Numbered from the stretch's first letter, positions 25,721 to 35,377 are shown. The stretch: DNA of 38,929 nt from Pseudodesulfovibrio alkaliphilus (GCF_009729555.1 NZ_WODC01000013.1:1-38929), one strand, 5' to 3'. The notes: generated by a model from the letters alone, not told the origin. Translations and numbers: made by a program.

Positions 25721-25765
25721 TTACTTCCTTGCGAGCAGGGCGAGGCCGCCTTGGCTGAATTGCAT
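25721..25765 (-). CDS. 14-codon ORF between addB and lhgO, possible coupling peptide
   Basis: The ORF reads MQFSQGGLALLARK and stops at 25721. It has a near-ideal ribosome site, AGGAG with 7 bases to the ATG, that overlaps the addB stop (TAGGAG). The ribosome site of lhgO lies inside its last codons and the lhgO ATG follows its stop after 5 bases. It may be a coupling or leader ORF that guides ribosomes from addB to lhgO. It is too short to exclude chance; no function is claimed for the peptide. Confidence 0.35.
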   Translation of the reverse strand: MQFSQGGLALLARK

Positions 25766-25775
25766 GGTTGATCTC

Positions 25776-28682
25776 CTATCGGCCGCAGGGGCCTTTGAAG
25801 CCGCAGTGGTCGCAGTTTCGCGAGGGGGCGGCGGCGAATTCCCCGGCGTGGAGCATGTGTCGGACCAGGGTTCGGATAAGCAGAGGGATGGATTCGCCCA
25901 CTACCTCGGTGCGTTCCTCTTCGGTCCATTTGGGACCGAAGAGGCGGTCGATACTGCCGTCTTCGCCCAGTTTGATCAAGCCTGCATCGTAGGGCGTTTC
26001 CCCCTGGCAGCGGGCATGGAGATGGAGATAGACCGGCAACTGGACGCTGCGCAGACTCCGGGCCAGATCGGGAAGCAGCGCCGGGTCTGGGTCGGCCGGG
26101 TCGAATTGTTCCATCCTGGTCCACAGGGAGTCGTCGTTCCAGAAGGATTTTTTGGGCGCTGTCACCGAGCCTGTTTTGTAGTCGAGGACCATCACGCCCT
26201 CGCTTCTGAGTTCGACCCGGTCGAGAAATCCCTGAAGCAGGATGGATCTGTCCCCGACATCCACGGTGGTTTCGAGACGTTGTTCCAGCCCCAGGAGAGT
26301 GGCTGGTTCCTGGGAGGCGGAAAAGGCCGCCAGCCGATGGCGTCCGGTCATGAGCAGGGCCATGCGGGTGTCGACAGGCAGTTGGCGGAAGAGCTCGCTC
26401 GTCCGAAGCCGCTGTTCGTACAGGGCCAGGAGCGGCTGCGGGTCCAGGCTGGCGAGATCGGTGCCCCTGCCGATGTGGGGAGTGAAAAACTCCCGCAAGA
26501 CCTCGTGGACAAGGGAGCCGAATTCGCCCCGGTCGCCGTCCTCGGCCACCTGGTCAACGGACCGGACATTGCTCAGATATTCGTAGTGGAACCGCTTGGG
26601 GCAGTTCAGGTAGAGATCAAGGGTCGAGGGCGACAGGCCGCGCCTGTCCAGGGTGCGGTCAAGGGCCTCGCGCACGGCCGGAGTGACCGTGATCGGACGG
26701 GGTTCTGTCGGCACTGAGCCGGCGGCAAAGGTTACGGTTCTGACCAGGGGATCTCCGGGTTCCGCCAGTCGGTTTTCATGTTTTTCCCGCTCCCAGAGCA
26801 ACTGTTCCACATAGCGGCTGCGCGCACTTTTCTGATCCAGCAGTCCGGGCCGGATGCCGCTTTGGTAATAAATGACCGCCTCACGGGCGCCCATGAGCAG
26901 CCTGTGGAAATTGTAGCCCGAGACGTTGTCACGCTGGCGGACATCGGGCAGATCGAGGAGCCGCCGCAGCGGATCGGGCAGGAGCGGATCAAAGGGGTTG
27001 GTGCCGGGCAGTCGTTCCTCAACGGCGTCGAGGATGTGCAGGCGCTCAAAGTGGAGCAACCGGGTTTCGAGCACACCGAGCACCTGGAGTCCGGCCAGTG
27101 GTTCAGGCTCGAAGGAGACACGCTCCCGGGCGAGCATGGAACGGAGCATGGAGAACAGGGTTCCACGGCTCAGGGGCAGGACGCTTGTTTCTGCCCCGCG
27201 TAGTTGCGGTACCACGGACGAGGTCAGACGGAAGAGGCACTCCGCGTCCACCAGATAGGTATGCCAAAGCCCTTCGCCATGGGCATGGAGCATGGCCGCC
27301 AACCCGGACAGGGCGTTGCCCAGGTCGTTCAGGGAGGCGGCGTTCCTGAAGGGCGTCAGGCAGTGGTGGAGCACCGTCAGCCGTAGCGGTTCGGCCATTG
27401 CCTCGTTCACGTCTTTGAGGACGGGGTCGCCGTAGGGGGGCTGCCAGGCCATGGGGTCGAGGAAGCGCTCTCCGGTACGGATGACTGCCTCCCAGACATG
27501 GAAGAGCTTGCGTAGCGGTCTGTCCTCGGGGCCAAGCAGCCGCAGATAGGGATGGCGAATGAGAGCTATGAGGTCGCGCCAGTGGTAGCGTCCGTCGTCC
27601 AGGCGGTTTTCCTGAAGGGCCAGGATGGTTTCCACCAGCCGGGCCAGGGCGGTGCGTTCAAGGGGGTAGCCCATGGAGATGTTGGGGTCGCTTACGGGGA
27701 GGTGGTGAAGAACGGGCATGAGTGCGCCCTCGTCAGGCAGGATCACGGCCGTGTCGTTGAGCCCGGAGGCCTCCTCCCCGCCACTGGCCGATGCAAGCTC
27801 TTCGGCCAGGGCGGCCAATTGCGAATGGCGGTCAAACCCCTCGCAGAATCGGATGGCCGGTACTCGCGCCGGGGTGTTTTCCCCGGCCGGGATTATCGGC
27901 CGGGTTTGCCAGCGGGTAAGCCATTGCCCATGCTCCGCCGTGGCCCAGTGGGGACTGCCGCCTGTTGCCAGGGCCGGGTCGGAGTGGATGACCGGATGGA
28001 GCAGACCGTCTTCCCACAGCCGACGGAACAGAGTGTCTTCTGCCTTGCTCAGGGCGTAAAATCCGGCGGCCAGGATGGGCGAGTCCCTCAGATGTTCGGT
28101 TGCCAGTGCTATGTTGGCGATGACAAAGCGCCAATCCATGCCGGGAGTGGTCCAGTCGCGCTCCGAGAGGGCTTCCACATAGCGGAGGTGGATGGCCGAG
28201 AGCTGTTCGAGCAGTGCTGCCGCATAGGGCGAGACTTCGCCGTCCATGTGGATGAGGTTGTCCGGGGCCGCATTCTGGCGCATGAGGTCGTCGGCCAGAC
28301 GGGCCAGCCGCAGACCCCAGGGCAGAAAGGTTTCGCGGTCCATCTCGGGCAGGCGGGCCAGCAGGCCGCGTCCCTCGCGGCGCAGATCGCCGACCACCTC
28401 GCGCAGCAGCTCCACGAGATCAAGCCGGTTGGCCGGGGTTACGGCCCGGTTGGTAAGATCGCGTCGTAGTCCGGCCACGAAATCGGCGATGGAGGTCATG
28501 CGCGGCAGAAGGGCGGGACGCACCATGTCCGTGTGGTCGCGCAGGAATGCCTTGAGGTAACGGCGCGGCCTGTTGTGGGGAAAGAGGACCGTCATCTTGC
28601 CCAGGTCGGGGCGCGTGGCAAGCAGCCGTCCAAGAGCGGGGATAAAGTCCGCATGCCAGGGGATGAGGGTGACAGTGCGCAT
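25776..28682 (-). CDS. addB: AddB-like subunit of the recombination helicase-nuclease
   Basis: The 968-residue product is the second subunit of an AddAB-type complex that resects double-strand breaks for RecA. The N-terminus (TLIPWHADFIPALGRLL) lacks a Walker A motif, like the AddB of alphaproteobacteria. The C-terminal PD-(D/E)xK nuclease begins with SPSTLDLYLNCPKRF and has D834-Y-K836 (VLDYKTG). Four cysteines that can bind a 4Fe-4S cluster are seen: C694 and, near the C-terminus, C957, C960 and C966 (CDHCGFKGPC). The ATG follows the addA stop directly (TAGATG). The subunits are fused in one operon, and the 14-codon ORF and lhgO follow. Confidence 0.88.
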   Translation of the reverse strand: MRTVTLIPWHADFIPALGRLLATRPDLGKMTVLFPHNRPRRYLKAFLRDHTDMVRPALLPRMTSIADFVAGLRRDLTNRAVTPANRLDLVELLREVVGDLRREGRGLLARLPEMDRETFLPWGLRLARLADDLMRQNAAPDNLIHMDGEVSPYAAALLEQLSAIHLRYVEALSERDWTTPGMDWRFVIANIALATEHLRDSPILAAGFYALSKAEDTLFRRLWEDGLLHPVIHSDPALATGGSPHWATAEHGQWLTRWQTRPIIPAGENTPARVPAIRFCEGFDRHSQLAALAEELASASGGEEASGLNDTAVILPDEGALMPVLHHLPVSDPNISMGYPLERTALARLVETILALQENRLDDGRYHWRDLIALIRHPYLRLLGPEDRPLRKLFHVWEAVIRTGERFLDPMAWQPPYGDPVLKDVNEAMAEPLRLTVLHHCLTPFRNAASLNDLGNALSGLAAMLHAHGEGLWHTYLVDAECLFRLTSSVVPQLRGAETSVLPLSRGTLFSMLRSMLARERVSFEPEPLAGLQVLGVLETRLLHFERLHILDAVEERLPGTNPFDPLLPDPLRRLLDLPDVRQRDNVSGYNFHRLLMGAREAVIYYQSGIRPGLLDQKSARSRYVEQLLWEREKHENRLAEPGDPLVRTVTFAAGSVPTEPRPITVTPAVREALDRTLDRRGLSPSTLDLYLNCPKRFHYEYLSNVRSVDQVAEDGDRGEFGSLVHEVLREFFTPHIGRGTDLASLDPQPLLALYEQRLRTSELFRQLPVDTRMALLMTGRHRLAAFSASQEPATLLGLEQRLETTVDVGDRSILLQGFLDRVELRSEGVMVLDYKTGSVTAPKKSFWNDDSLWTRMEQFDPADPDPALLPDLARSLRSVQLPVYLHLHARCQGETPYDAGLIKLGEDGSIDRLFGPKWTEEERTEVVGESIPLLIRTLVRHMLHAGEFAAAPSRNCDHCGFKGPCGR

Positions 28683-31600
28683 CTACGCCTCCCTCTCCAC
28701 CCGGTGGATTTCGCGCAGGTCGAGATAGACGAGATGGCCTTCGACCGGCCCGGTGACGCCGGGCATGGCCTGGAGAATGCACATGTAGTCGAGCACCTGC
28801 TCCCGGTTTTTGGGCGAGGGCTGGCCGGTCTTGAAGTCTGCCACCACGGTGCGCTTGCCCAGGTGGAGCAGATCCAGCCTCTTGAAGCTGCCGTCCATGT
28901 CCATGATTTCTGGCTCGCGTAAGCCTTGGGCCAGCCATCGGCGCAGGTCATCGCGGCTAAGGGCCCACAGGGCCATAGACCGCAGATCCGCCTCGAGCCG
29001 GGTCAATTCCTCTGGAGAAAGGGCGCCCAGGGCCGGGAAGTCGCCCATGGCCAGCCGCACGGCGCGATGTGCATCTGCCTCGTCGTTGCCGGTGACGCGG
29101 ACGTGTTCCATGGTCCGGTGCGCCACCTGGCCGCGCATCCGCTCGTTGTAGAAGAATTCGTCCAGGCTGTGGCGGTAGACGCGCAGTCTGGGTAGCCAGT
29201 CCATGAGTCGAGCCGTCCTCTGGTTTTCCCTGATTGCAGGCGGCTCTGGCCGTGGAGTCGGTTCCGGGGGCTGTCGGGTGATCTCGGGGTCGGGGGGCAG
29301 GCCGCGCTCGAAGATATCCGGGCCGTCCGGGTCGAGAAAGAGATTCATGGCCGCCAGGGCGGGCGAGGTGGCCGGCTTTTCGGTGAAGAATCCGTAAAGC
29401 TCCTCGCGGGCACGGGTCCAGGCCACGTAGAGCAGGTTGAGTTGTTCGCGCACGGTGCGGCCCAGGCTGGAAAAGTAGGGTTTGCCCATGCTTTTGCCCA
29501 GTGGCGCCAGCAGTCGCACCCCTTTGTGGTGGCGGATTTCGTAGTCTTTGTCCGTGTCGGCCTTCCAGTTGTGGAAGGGGACGATGACCACAGGAAATTC
29601 AAGGCCTTTTGCTTTATGAATGGTCATGATGCGTACGGCGTCGATGTTTTCGGGCAGGGGCACCTTCTCCTGATCCGATTTTTCGGCCCAGAATTCGAGG
29701 AAGGCGGAAAGGGAGCCGTGGCCGTTTTCTTCGGCCAGATGGACCACCTCGAGAAAGCGGCGCAAATACAGTTCGGCCTGGGGATGGCGGTCGAAGGCAC
29801 GGAAGACGCGTATGGCCTCGCTGGCCAGATCGTAGGGGGTCATCAGCCCGGACTGATTGTAGAAGGGCTCGATGAGCCTCTGCCACGGTCCGGGGAAGTC
29901 TTCGCGGAACTGGACACCCAGGGGCCGTTTGCGCGGGCGCATGAGCCAGTCCTGAAATTCATCCGCCGCGATGCCCGCCTCGGCCAGAAACAGCTCCTCG
30001 CCCGAGGCGAAGGTGAGAAAGGCCACATCGTCCCGCGGATAGTCGAGGAAAGCGAGGAAGGCCGCCAACTGCCGCACCAAGGGGTGTCGATCAAGTTGGA
30101 GGCTGTTTTCAGTAATGACCGGGACGCCCCTGGCCACGAGCAGGTCGCAGACCAGTGCCGCGTCCTTGTGCGAGCGCACCAACACGGCGATGTCGCGAAA
30201 GCGGCGACGGGCGAGCAACTCGTCCATGAGGGTGTCCAGCGCCTCAAGGGTCTGCTCGACAAGCTCCTCCGCACTGCCGCTGGTCAGGCGCTCCATGCGT
30301 ACATATCCGCCGGTCCCCAGGTTCTTTGCGGCCACCGTCTGTGCGCAGTCGGTGAAAGATCGGGCAAGGTCCAGGGCGAAGTCTGACCGGAAGTCGGCGG
30401 GCGCGGTGGTGAGGATGGTGTCGGCCAGCTGTCTGGCCTGCTCCGGGTCGTGGAGGTGGCTGAAGAAGTCGTTGTTGAAGCGGACCACGGTTTCGAAGCT
30501 GCGCCAGTTGTCCGGCAAGGTGTCGCTGGCGGTCGTCAGGGCCAGGGCCGCGATGTCGGGCTGGGTCATGACTTCGTCGAAGAGGGCGCTGTCGCCGCCG
30601 CGCCAGCCGTAGATCGCCTGTTTGATGTCTCCCACGTAGAAGAGGGAGCCACCCTTGGCCAGGCATTCCTGGGCCAGGGGGGTCACTGCTCGCCACTGGT
30701 CGCGGCTGGTGTCCTGAAACTCGTCCACCAGCAGATGGTGCAGACGGCAGCCCATGCGGCAATATGCCTCGGATACGGCCTCGTCGTGGGCGAGCAGCTC
30801 GTTGACAAACCCGGCCAGGGCCGAGCCGAGGACCAGCCCGTGCTGCCTTTGCAGCACGTTCATGCCGTTTTGAAGCCGCTGGGCGATGGCGATGGCCGGG
30901 GCCAGGAAATACGCCCCCGAAAGCACGGCGTGGTCAGCGGCGTATGTCTGCCAGGCTGCTTGCAAATGGAAATAGAAGGCTTCAGATCGGTCGTCCGCCA
31001 GCCCGTGGCCCTTTTTCAACACACAGTCGGCAAAGGCGGGCTTTTGGATCATGGCGGATTCGGGCGCTGGGTCGAAAAGATCAAGGCCCTCGCATTTGGC
31101 CAGAAATTTGGAGAAGTTGGCGTTGAGCGGGATGCTCCGTTCATCGCTATGCCCGCGCATGGCCTTCACGGCGCGTTGGAATTCGGCATGGGCTGCGGAG
31201 AGCATCTGTCTGATGACTTCCTGGTCCGTTTCGATGGGGCCGGTCTGGTCGCGCAGGAAGGCTGTCAGTTCTCGCAGCCGGTCTCGCACCTTGTCCTGAA
31301 GCCAGAAGCTGCCGCGTTTTTCGGCAAGGAGCATGGTTTCCATGGCTGCGGCGAGCAGGTCGCGTTCAGGGCAGTCGCTGTCGCACAGGCTGGTGAAGTG
31401 TTCGTAGACGGTGTCGAACAGGGTTTTTTCATCAAAGGTGAGCTGGAAATCCGGGCGTATGCCGAAGTCGAGGGCAAAGAGGCGCAGGATCAGGGCCAGC
31501 AGGGAGTCTATGGTTCGGATGTTGAGCCGATGGTAGCGGCGCAGGATGGATTCGAGGGCCTTTGCTGCCATCTCGGGCGCAGCTGCGGTTCGGGGGCCAG

Positions 31601-31847
31601 CGGTTTCCATGTCGAGGGCGCCGAGCTTGAGGCCCTTGATCACCCGTTCCTTCATTTCCGTGGCAGCCTTGTTGGTGAAGGTCACGGCCATGATCTCGGG
31701 CCAGGCGTATCCCCGACCAGGGCGACCGACGCAGGCGAAGGGCCGGGCGTTTTCGTCGGCCCCGTCGAGCAGGGCGAGAAAGCGGCGGGTGAGTTGGTAG
31801 GTCTTGCCTGACCCGGCGGATGCCCGGAGCTGTTTGAGTTCCGACAT
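28683..31847 (-). CDS. addA: AddA-like UvrD-family helicase-nuclease subunit
   Basis: The 1054-residue product is the helicase subunit of the AddAB-type complex. It has Walker A ASAGSGKT (K15), the VTFTNKAATEM segment, Walker B/motif II VDEFQDTS (D375-E376), motif III-type GDIKQAIYGWRGGD, the late motifs RIMTIHKAKGLEFPVV and LLYVAWTRAREEL, and a C-terminal nuclease with D1004-F-K1006 (VADFKTG). ATG at 31847 is used; an in-frame GTG three codons upstream sits close to AGGGGA and is equally possible. The adjoining addB starts immediately after its stop. Together they replace RecBCD in break repair, as in many non-enteric bacteria. Confidence 0.92.
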   Translation of the reverse strand: MSELKQLRASAGSGKTYQLTRRFLALLDGADENARPFACVGRPGRGYAWPEIMAVTFTNKAATEMKERVIKGLKLGALDMETAGPRTAAAPEMAAKALESILRRYHRLNIRTIDSLLALILRLFALDFGIRPDFQLTFDEKTLFDTVYEHFTSLCDSDCPERDLLAAAMETMLLAEKRGSFWLQDKVRDRLRELTAFLRDQTGPIETDQEVIRQMLSAAHAEFQRAVKAMRGHSDERSIPLNANFSKFLAKCEGLDLFDPAPESAMIQKPAFADCVLKKGHGLADDRSEAFYFHLQAAWQTYAADHAVLSGAYFLAPAIAIAQRLQNGMNVLQRQHGLVLGSALAGFVNELLAHDEAVSEAYCRMGCRLHHLLVDEFQDTSRDQWRAVTPLAQECLAKGGSLFYVGDIKQAIYGWRGGDSALFDEVMTQPDIAALALTTASDTLPDNWRSFETVVRFNNDFFSHLHDPEQARQLADTILTTAPADFRSDFALDLARSFTDCAQTVAAKNLGTGGYVRMERLTSGSAEELVEQTLEALDTLMDELLARRRFRDIAVLVRSHKDAALVCDLLVARGVPVITENSLQLDRHPLVRQLAAFLAFLDYPRDDVAFLTFASGEELFLAEAGIAADEFQDWLMRPRKRPLGVQFREDFPGPWQRLIEPFYNQSGLMTPYDLASEAIRVFRAFDRHPQAELYLRRFLEVVHLAEENGHGSLSAFLEFWAEKSDQEKVPLPENIDAVRIMTIHKAKGLEFPVVIVPFHNWKADTDKDYEIRHHKGVRLLAPLGKSMGKPYFSSLGRTVREQLNLLYVAWTRAREELYGFFTEKPATSPALAAMNLFLDPDGPDIFERGLPPDPEITRQPPEPTPRPEPPAIRENQRTARLMDWLPRLRVYRHSLDEFFYNERMRGQVAHRTMEHVRVTGNDEADAHRAVRLAMGDFPALGALSPEELTRLEADLRSMALWALSRDDLRRWLAQGLREPEIMDMDGSFKRLDLLHLGKRTVVADFKTGQPSPKNREQVLDYMCILQAMPGVTGPVEGHLVYLDLREIHRVEREA

Positions 31848-31896
31848 GGATTGCACTGTCCCCTGGTGTGTTCCTGTGTGGTTGCTGACGGATGGC

Positions 31897-31918
31897 TAAA
31901 CCGATGGTCGTCGGTTTA
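31897..31918 (-). other. Small hairpin at the end of the EamA gene
   Basis: TAAACCGA and TCGGTTTA pair as 8-bp arms around 6 bases. On the minus strand the first arm contains the stop codon of the transporter gene. No T tract follows, so termination is uncertain. Confidence 0.35.
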
Positions 31919-32812
31919 CTCGTCTGATGCTACGGCGCGGGCCGGGGCTGTCCTGGATGAGAGGACCACCAGGATCACGGCGCCGATGATCAGGCAACTG
32001 CCGAAATAGCCGAGCAGGGAGAAGGTTTCGCCGAAAAGGAGATAGGCGAAAACAGCCGCCACCAGGGGCTCGAAGGTGGCGACGACCGCGGCCCGTGTGG
32101 CCTCCAGTCGCTTCAGTCCTGCGTAATAGGCCGAGAAGGCTCCGTAGGTGGTGACTCCGGCCATGAGTACGAGCATGGTCCACGCATATCCTGATTTGGG
32201 CTGGAAATCCACGAAAGGGAAAAGCAGAGCTGCGCCAAAGGGGAGTGCGTAAACGAAGATGGTCGGAGTGTGGTAGCGGTAGAGGTATTTTTTCCCGAAA
32301 ATGTAGTAGAGGGCGTAAGTGAATCCCGAGAGCAGTCCCGCTCCAAGACCGAAGAGGTTGATTTCCAGCTGTGCGCCACTGATCAGTTTCGGCCCGAGGC
32401 TGATGCAGGCCACCCCGATGATGGTCATGGCCACGCAGCCCGCTTTGATCGGAGTCATCCCCTCCTTGAGCACCAGCCAGGAGAGGAAGGCCACCCAGGC
32501 CGGCGCCGTGTACAGGAGCACGGCGGCCATGGCCATCCCCACGTCGCGAATGGCGACCTGGTACGCGCCGTAGAACAGGGTGACGCAGATGAAGCCGAAG
32601 CCGAACAGGGCGGGCAGGTCGGCACGGGTAACGCGGGTCTGCCTCATGACCAGGGCGTGGGCCAGAAACATAAGCCAGCCGAACAAGGCCCGCCAGAAGG
32701 CGATCTCCAGGGCCGAGACGCCCTGGTCCAACACTTCCTTGGCAAAGATGCCGATGACGCCCCACATGAAGGCCGCCGCAAGGACAAAGAGCAGGCCGCG
32801 AATATCCATCAT
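31916..32812 (-). CDS. EamA/DMT-family transporter
   Basis: The 298-residue product has ten hydrophobic helices in two five-helix halves, the EamA (drug/metabolite transporter) plan. The first half starts GLLFVLAAAFMWGVIGIFAKE and the second GLGAGLLSGFTYALYYIFGKK. The repeat ends are marked by APAWVAFLSWLVLKE and EPLVAAVFAYLLFGE, typical EamA signatures. It is an inner-membrane exporter of small metabolites or amino acids; the substrate cannot be inferred. The start is ATG-ATG; either codon may serve, with a weak upstream ribosome site. It precedes addA on the same strand with a 68-base gap, and diverges from the pseudouridine synthase gene. Confidence 0.9.
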   Translation of the reverse strand: MMDIRGLLFVLAAAFMWGVIGIFAKEVLDQGVSALEIAFWRALFGWLMFLAHALVMRQTRVTRADLPALFGFGFICVTLFYGAYQVAIRDVGMAMAAVLLYTAPAWVAFLSWLVLKEGMTPIKAGCVAMTIIGVACISLGPKLISGAQLEINLFGLGAGLLSGFTYALYYIFGKKYLYRYHTPTIFVYALPFGAALLFPFVDFQPKSGYAWTMLVLMAGVTTYGAFSAYYAGLKRLEATRAAVVATFEPLVAAVFAYLLFGETFSLLGYFGSCLIIGAVILVVLSSRTAPARAVASDE

Positions 32813-32976
32813 TCAAGGTCCGTGGCGGCGAGGGCGGGCAGGGGAAAGGCGTGCATGGCTCTCCTGGTGAACGGGGTGTTTGGGGCTGCGCCACCTACGT
32901 TTAGGGGTTTTCACTGCCCGCGTCAAAGGGGAGTTAAATCCTTGCGCGTCAAAGTGTTGTGAGGGTATGCTGCGCC

Positions 32977-33834
32977 ATGCCCAAGCAGGATGAATACACT
33001 GTTGATCAATCCCTGGCCGGAGCGCGGCTGGACAGGGCCGCGGCCGAGATGATGCCCGGCTCGGGCCTCCGGCTGCGGCGGCGGCTGTGCGAGACGGGGC
33101 GTATCGAGGTGGACGGCCGCCCCAGGGGGCCGGGATACAAGGTGCGACCGGGGCAGGTCATCGCGTTGGTCGCGCCACAAGCCAGCGGCGAGGAGAATGT
33201 CATGCCCGACGATCAAGACCGTGTCCGTGTCATCGTGCGTACCTCTGCCCTGGCCGCAGTCTACAAGCCGGGCGGGCTGCATTCCGCATCCGTGGCGGGC
33301 AAGGTCGGCGTCACCGTGGAGGCCGCGTTGCCAGAGTTGTTTCCAAATCTTGAGCCAATAATGCTCAACAGATTGGATTTTTTGACATCTGGGCTGATCC
33401 TGGTGGGCCTGGGGCCGGGCGGTCTCGAAGCGTATCGCGCTGCCGAGGAGGCGGGGGCGGTGCGCAAGTTCTATCTGGCTCGTGTGCGCGGCCGCCTCGA
33501 TGGCATGATTACGGTGCGCCGTCGTCTCGATACCGACGACAGGCCGGTTACCGGCGTGTTGACTCAGGATGATCTGGACCCGCGACGCTGGACCGACGTT
33601 GCCGCGCTGTCCCATGATGCGGAGACCACCCTGGTGCGCTGCCTGATCATGAAAGGCGCCCGCCACCAGATCCGTGCCCATCTGGCCAGCCTCGGACACC
33701 CCATTGTCGGCGATCCGTTGTACGGCGAACCCGTCGAAGGCCGGGCGGGAGCAACCGGGCCGGTCATGTTCCTTCACCATCAGCGTGTCGAACTGCCGGG
33801 GTTCCTTGCCGAGGTCGAACCGCCCTGGCGTTGA
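32977..33834 (+). CDS. RluA-family pseudouridine synthase
   Basis: The 285-residue product isomerises uridines in RNA. An S4-like N-terminal RNA-binding domain (LDRAAAEMMPGSGLRLRRRL ... GRIEVDG) precedes the catalytic domain. The catalytic Asp is D134 in NRLDFLTSG; the family usually has HRLD, so N131 replaces the semi-conserved His. Other marks are VYKPGGLHS, KFYLARVRG and GARHQIRAHLASLGHPIVGDPLYG. The target RNA (rRNA or tRNA) is unknown. ATG at 32977 is chosen; a GTG at 32959 would add six residues. A bidirectional terminator follows. Confidence 0.9.
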   Translation: MPKQDEYTVDQSLAGARLDRAAAEMMPGSGLRLRRRLCETGRIEVDGRPRGPGYKVRPGQVIALVAPQASGEENVMPDDQDRVRVIVRTSALAAVYKPGGLHSASVAGKVGVTVEAALPELFPNLEPIMLNRLDFLTSGLILVGLGPGGLEAYRAAEEAGAVRKFYLARVRGRLDGMITVRRRLDTDDRPVTGVLTQDDLDPRRWTDVAALSHDAETTLVRCLIMKGARHQIRAHLASLGHPIVGDPLYGEPVEGRAGATGPVMFLHHQRVELPGFLAEVEPPWR

Positions 33835-33849
33835 TGCCGTAGGCATGAA

Positions 33850-33884
33850 AATGGCCCGGTCCGCGTGATGCGGGCCGGGCCATT
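33850..33884. terminator. Bidirectional terminator after the pseudouridine synthase gene
   Basis: A 15-bp stem with one G-T pair (AATGGCCCGGTCCGC / GCGGGCCGGGCCATT) and a 5-base loop lies between the convergent pseudouridine synthase and S1-domain genes. T tracts are short on both strands. Confidence 0.7.
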
Positions 33885-33907
33885 CTGGTGTGTATGCGGA
33901 CAGGCTG

Positions 33908-35377
33908 CTATTTTTTCTTGTTCAGGGCTTCCTGGAGCTTGGCCCCGAGCATCCCCATGCCTGAGGGGCTAACAGCAGTCTGTTTTTTGGGAGCGAACTG
34001 CTTCCAGTCGCCATCCTCGCGGGTGTCGCCCGTGGTCAGGGATATCTTGCGCTCCGCGGCCTTGACCTCGCCGATGACCACCTCCACGGTGTCGCCGGAG
34101 TGGAGTTTTTCAAACGGGGCCGGGTTTTCGCTACGGGCGATGACCGACTTGGGCAGGAGGCCGGTGATGCCCGGCTCAAGCTGGATAAAGATGCCGAACT
34201 GCTCCTGTTTCTCAACAACGCCCTGCACCCGTTGACCTGCGCGGTATTTCTCTGCCGCGTCCATCCAGGGGTCGCCCTCGGCGTCTTTCATGGAAAGGCT
34301 GATGCGGCGGCTATCGGGATCAATGGACTTGATCATGACCGCCACCTGCTGGCCTTCGGCCACGAAGTCCGCAGGTTTGTTGATGCGCTTGGTGTAGCTC
34401 ATCTCCGAAACATGGACCAGACCGTCCACCCCCGGAGCTATTTCCACGAAGGCGCCGAAATCGGCCAACCGCACGACCTTGCCCGTGACCTTGTCGCCTT
34501 CGGCAAAGGTGGCGGAGAGGGTGTCCCAGGGGTCCTGGGCCAGTTCCTTCATGGAAAGGGATATCTTGAGCTTGTCGGGTTTGTCCGTCTGCTCGATGCC
34601 CACGATCTTGGCTGAGACCCGCTGACCCACACTGACGGCCTCTTCGGGATGCCCGACCCGCGCATGGGAGAGCTGGGAGATGTGGACCAGTCCGTCCAGG
34701 CCCGGCTTGATCTCGACAAAGGCGCCGAACGGTGCGAGACGTGTGACAACGCCCTCGACCACATCACCCACTTTTGTCTCGGAGACGAAAGTGGCCGTGG
34801 ACTCCACTGCCTCGCGTTCCAGCAGGGCGCGGCGCGAGACCACGATGTTACGGCCGTGCTGTTCCAGCTTGGTGATGAGAAATTCCAGGGTCTTGCCTAC
34901 GTATTCCTCGGCGTTTTCCACGAAGCGGTTGTCGATCTGGCTGACAGGACAGAAGGCGCGCCGCTGCATCAGGGTGATGTTGAAGCCGCCCTTGCAGGTG
35001 GATTCAACCTTGCCTTCCACAGGCAGGGCGCCGGCCTTGGCCTCTTCGAGCATGGCCAGGCCGCCGATGCCGGAAAGAGCCCGCGAGAGCTTGATGCCGC
35101 CGGAATCGTTGCCCACGACATACAGTTCGACAATGTCGCCTTCCTTGACGGTGCAGTTGCCTTCGTCGTCCAGCAGTTCCTCGCGTTCCACAATACCGTC
35201 CAGCTTGGTGCCGGTATCGACGAAGATGGCGTTTTCGCCCACCTGGATGACGGTGCCGGACACCTTGTCGCCCACGTTGAGGGTATCGCCGCCGCCTTCG
35301 CTGTACTGCTCGAACAGTTCGGCGAAGCTCGCCTCGCCTTCTTCCACGCCGTTTCGATCCTTGAATTCTTGGGACAC
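33908..35377 (-). CDS. S1-domain RNA-binding protein (ribosomal S1-like, five domains)
   Basis: The 489-residue product has five S1 OB-fold repeats at about residues 34-101, 114-185, 200-276, 287-363 and 376-450. The last three carry the canonical FGAFVEI or FGIFIQL cores. E. coli S1 has six domains and 557 residues, so this is either a compact S1 or a paralogue beside a full-length rpsA elsewhere. The start is GTG at 35377 (protein begins MSQEFKDRN). A Lys-rich tail ends the protein. It is downstream of ftsY on the same strand, 24 bases after its stop, and likely cotranscribed. It would bind mRNA or act on the ribosome. Confidence 0.88.
   Translation of the reverse strand: MSQEFKDRNGVEEGEASFAELFEQYSEGGGDTLNVGDKVSGTVIQVGENAIFVDTGTKLDGIVEREELLDDEGNCTVKEGDIVELYVVGNDSGGIKLSRALSGIGGLAMLEEAKAGALPVEGKVESTCKGGFNITLMQRRAFCPVSQIDNRFVENAEEYVGKTLEFLITKLEQHGRNIVVSRRALLEREAVESTATFVSETKVGDVVEGVVTRLAPFGAFVEIKPGLDGLVHISQLSHARVGHPEEAVSVGQRVSAKIVGIEQTDKPDKLKISLSMKELAQDPWDTLSATFAEGDKVTGKVVRLADFGAFVEIAPGVDGLVHVSEMSYTKRINKPADFVAEGQQVAVMIKSIDPDSRRISLSMKDAEGDPWMDAAEKYRAGQRVQGVVEKQEQFGIFIQLEPGITGLLPKSVIARSENPAPFEKLHSGDTVEVVIGEVKAAERKISLTTGDTREDGDWKQFAPKKQTAVSPSGMGMLGAKLQEALNKKK

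Noticed and set aside
30450-31811. 453-codon plus-strand frame opposite addA
   Set aside because: Antisense to a well-supported helicase gene, with Gly/Val/Glu bias typical of a shadow frame.
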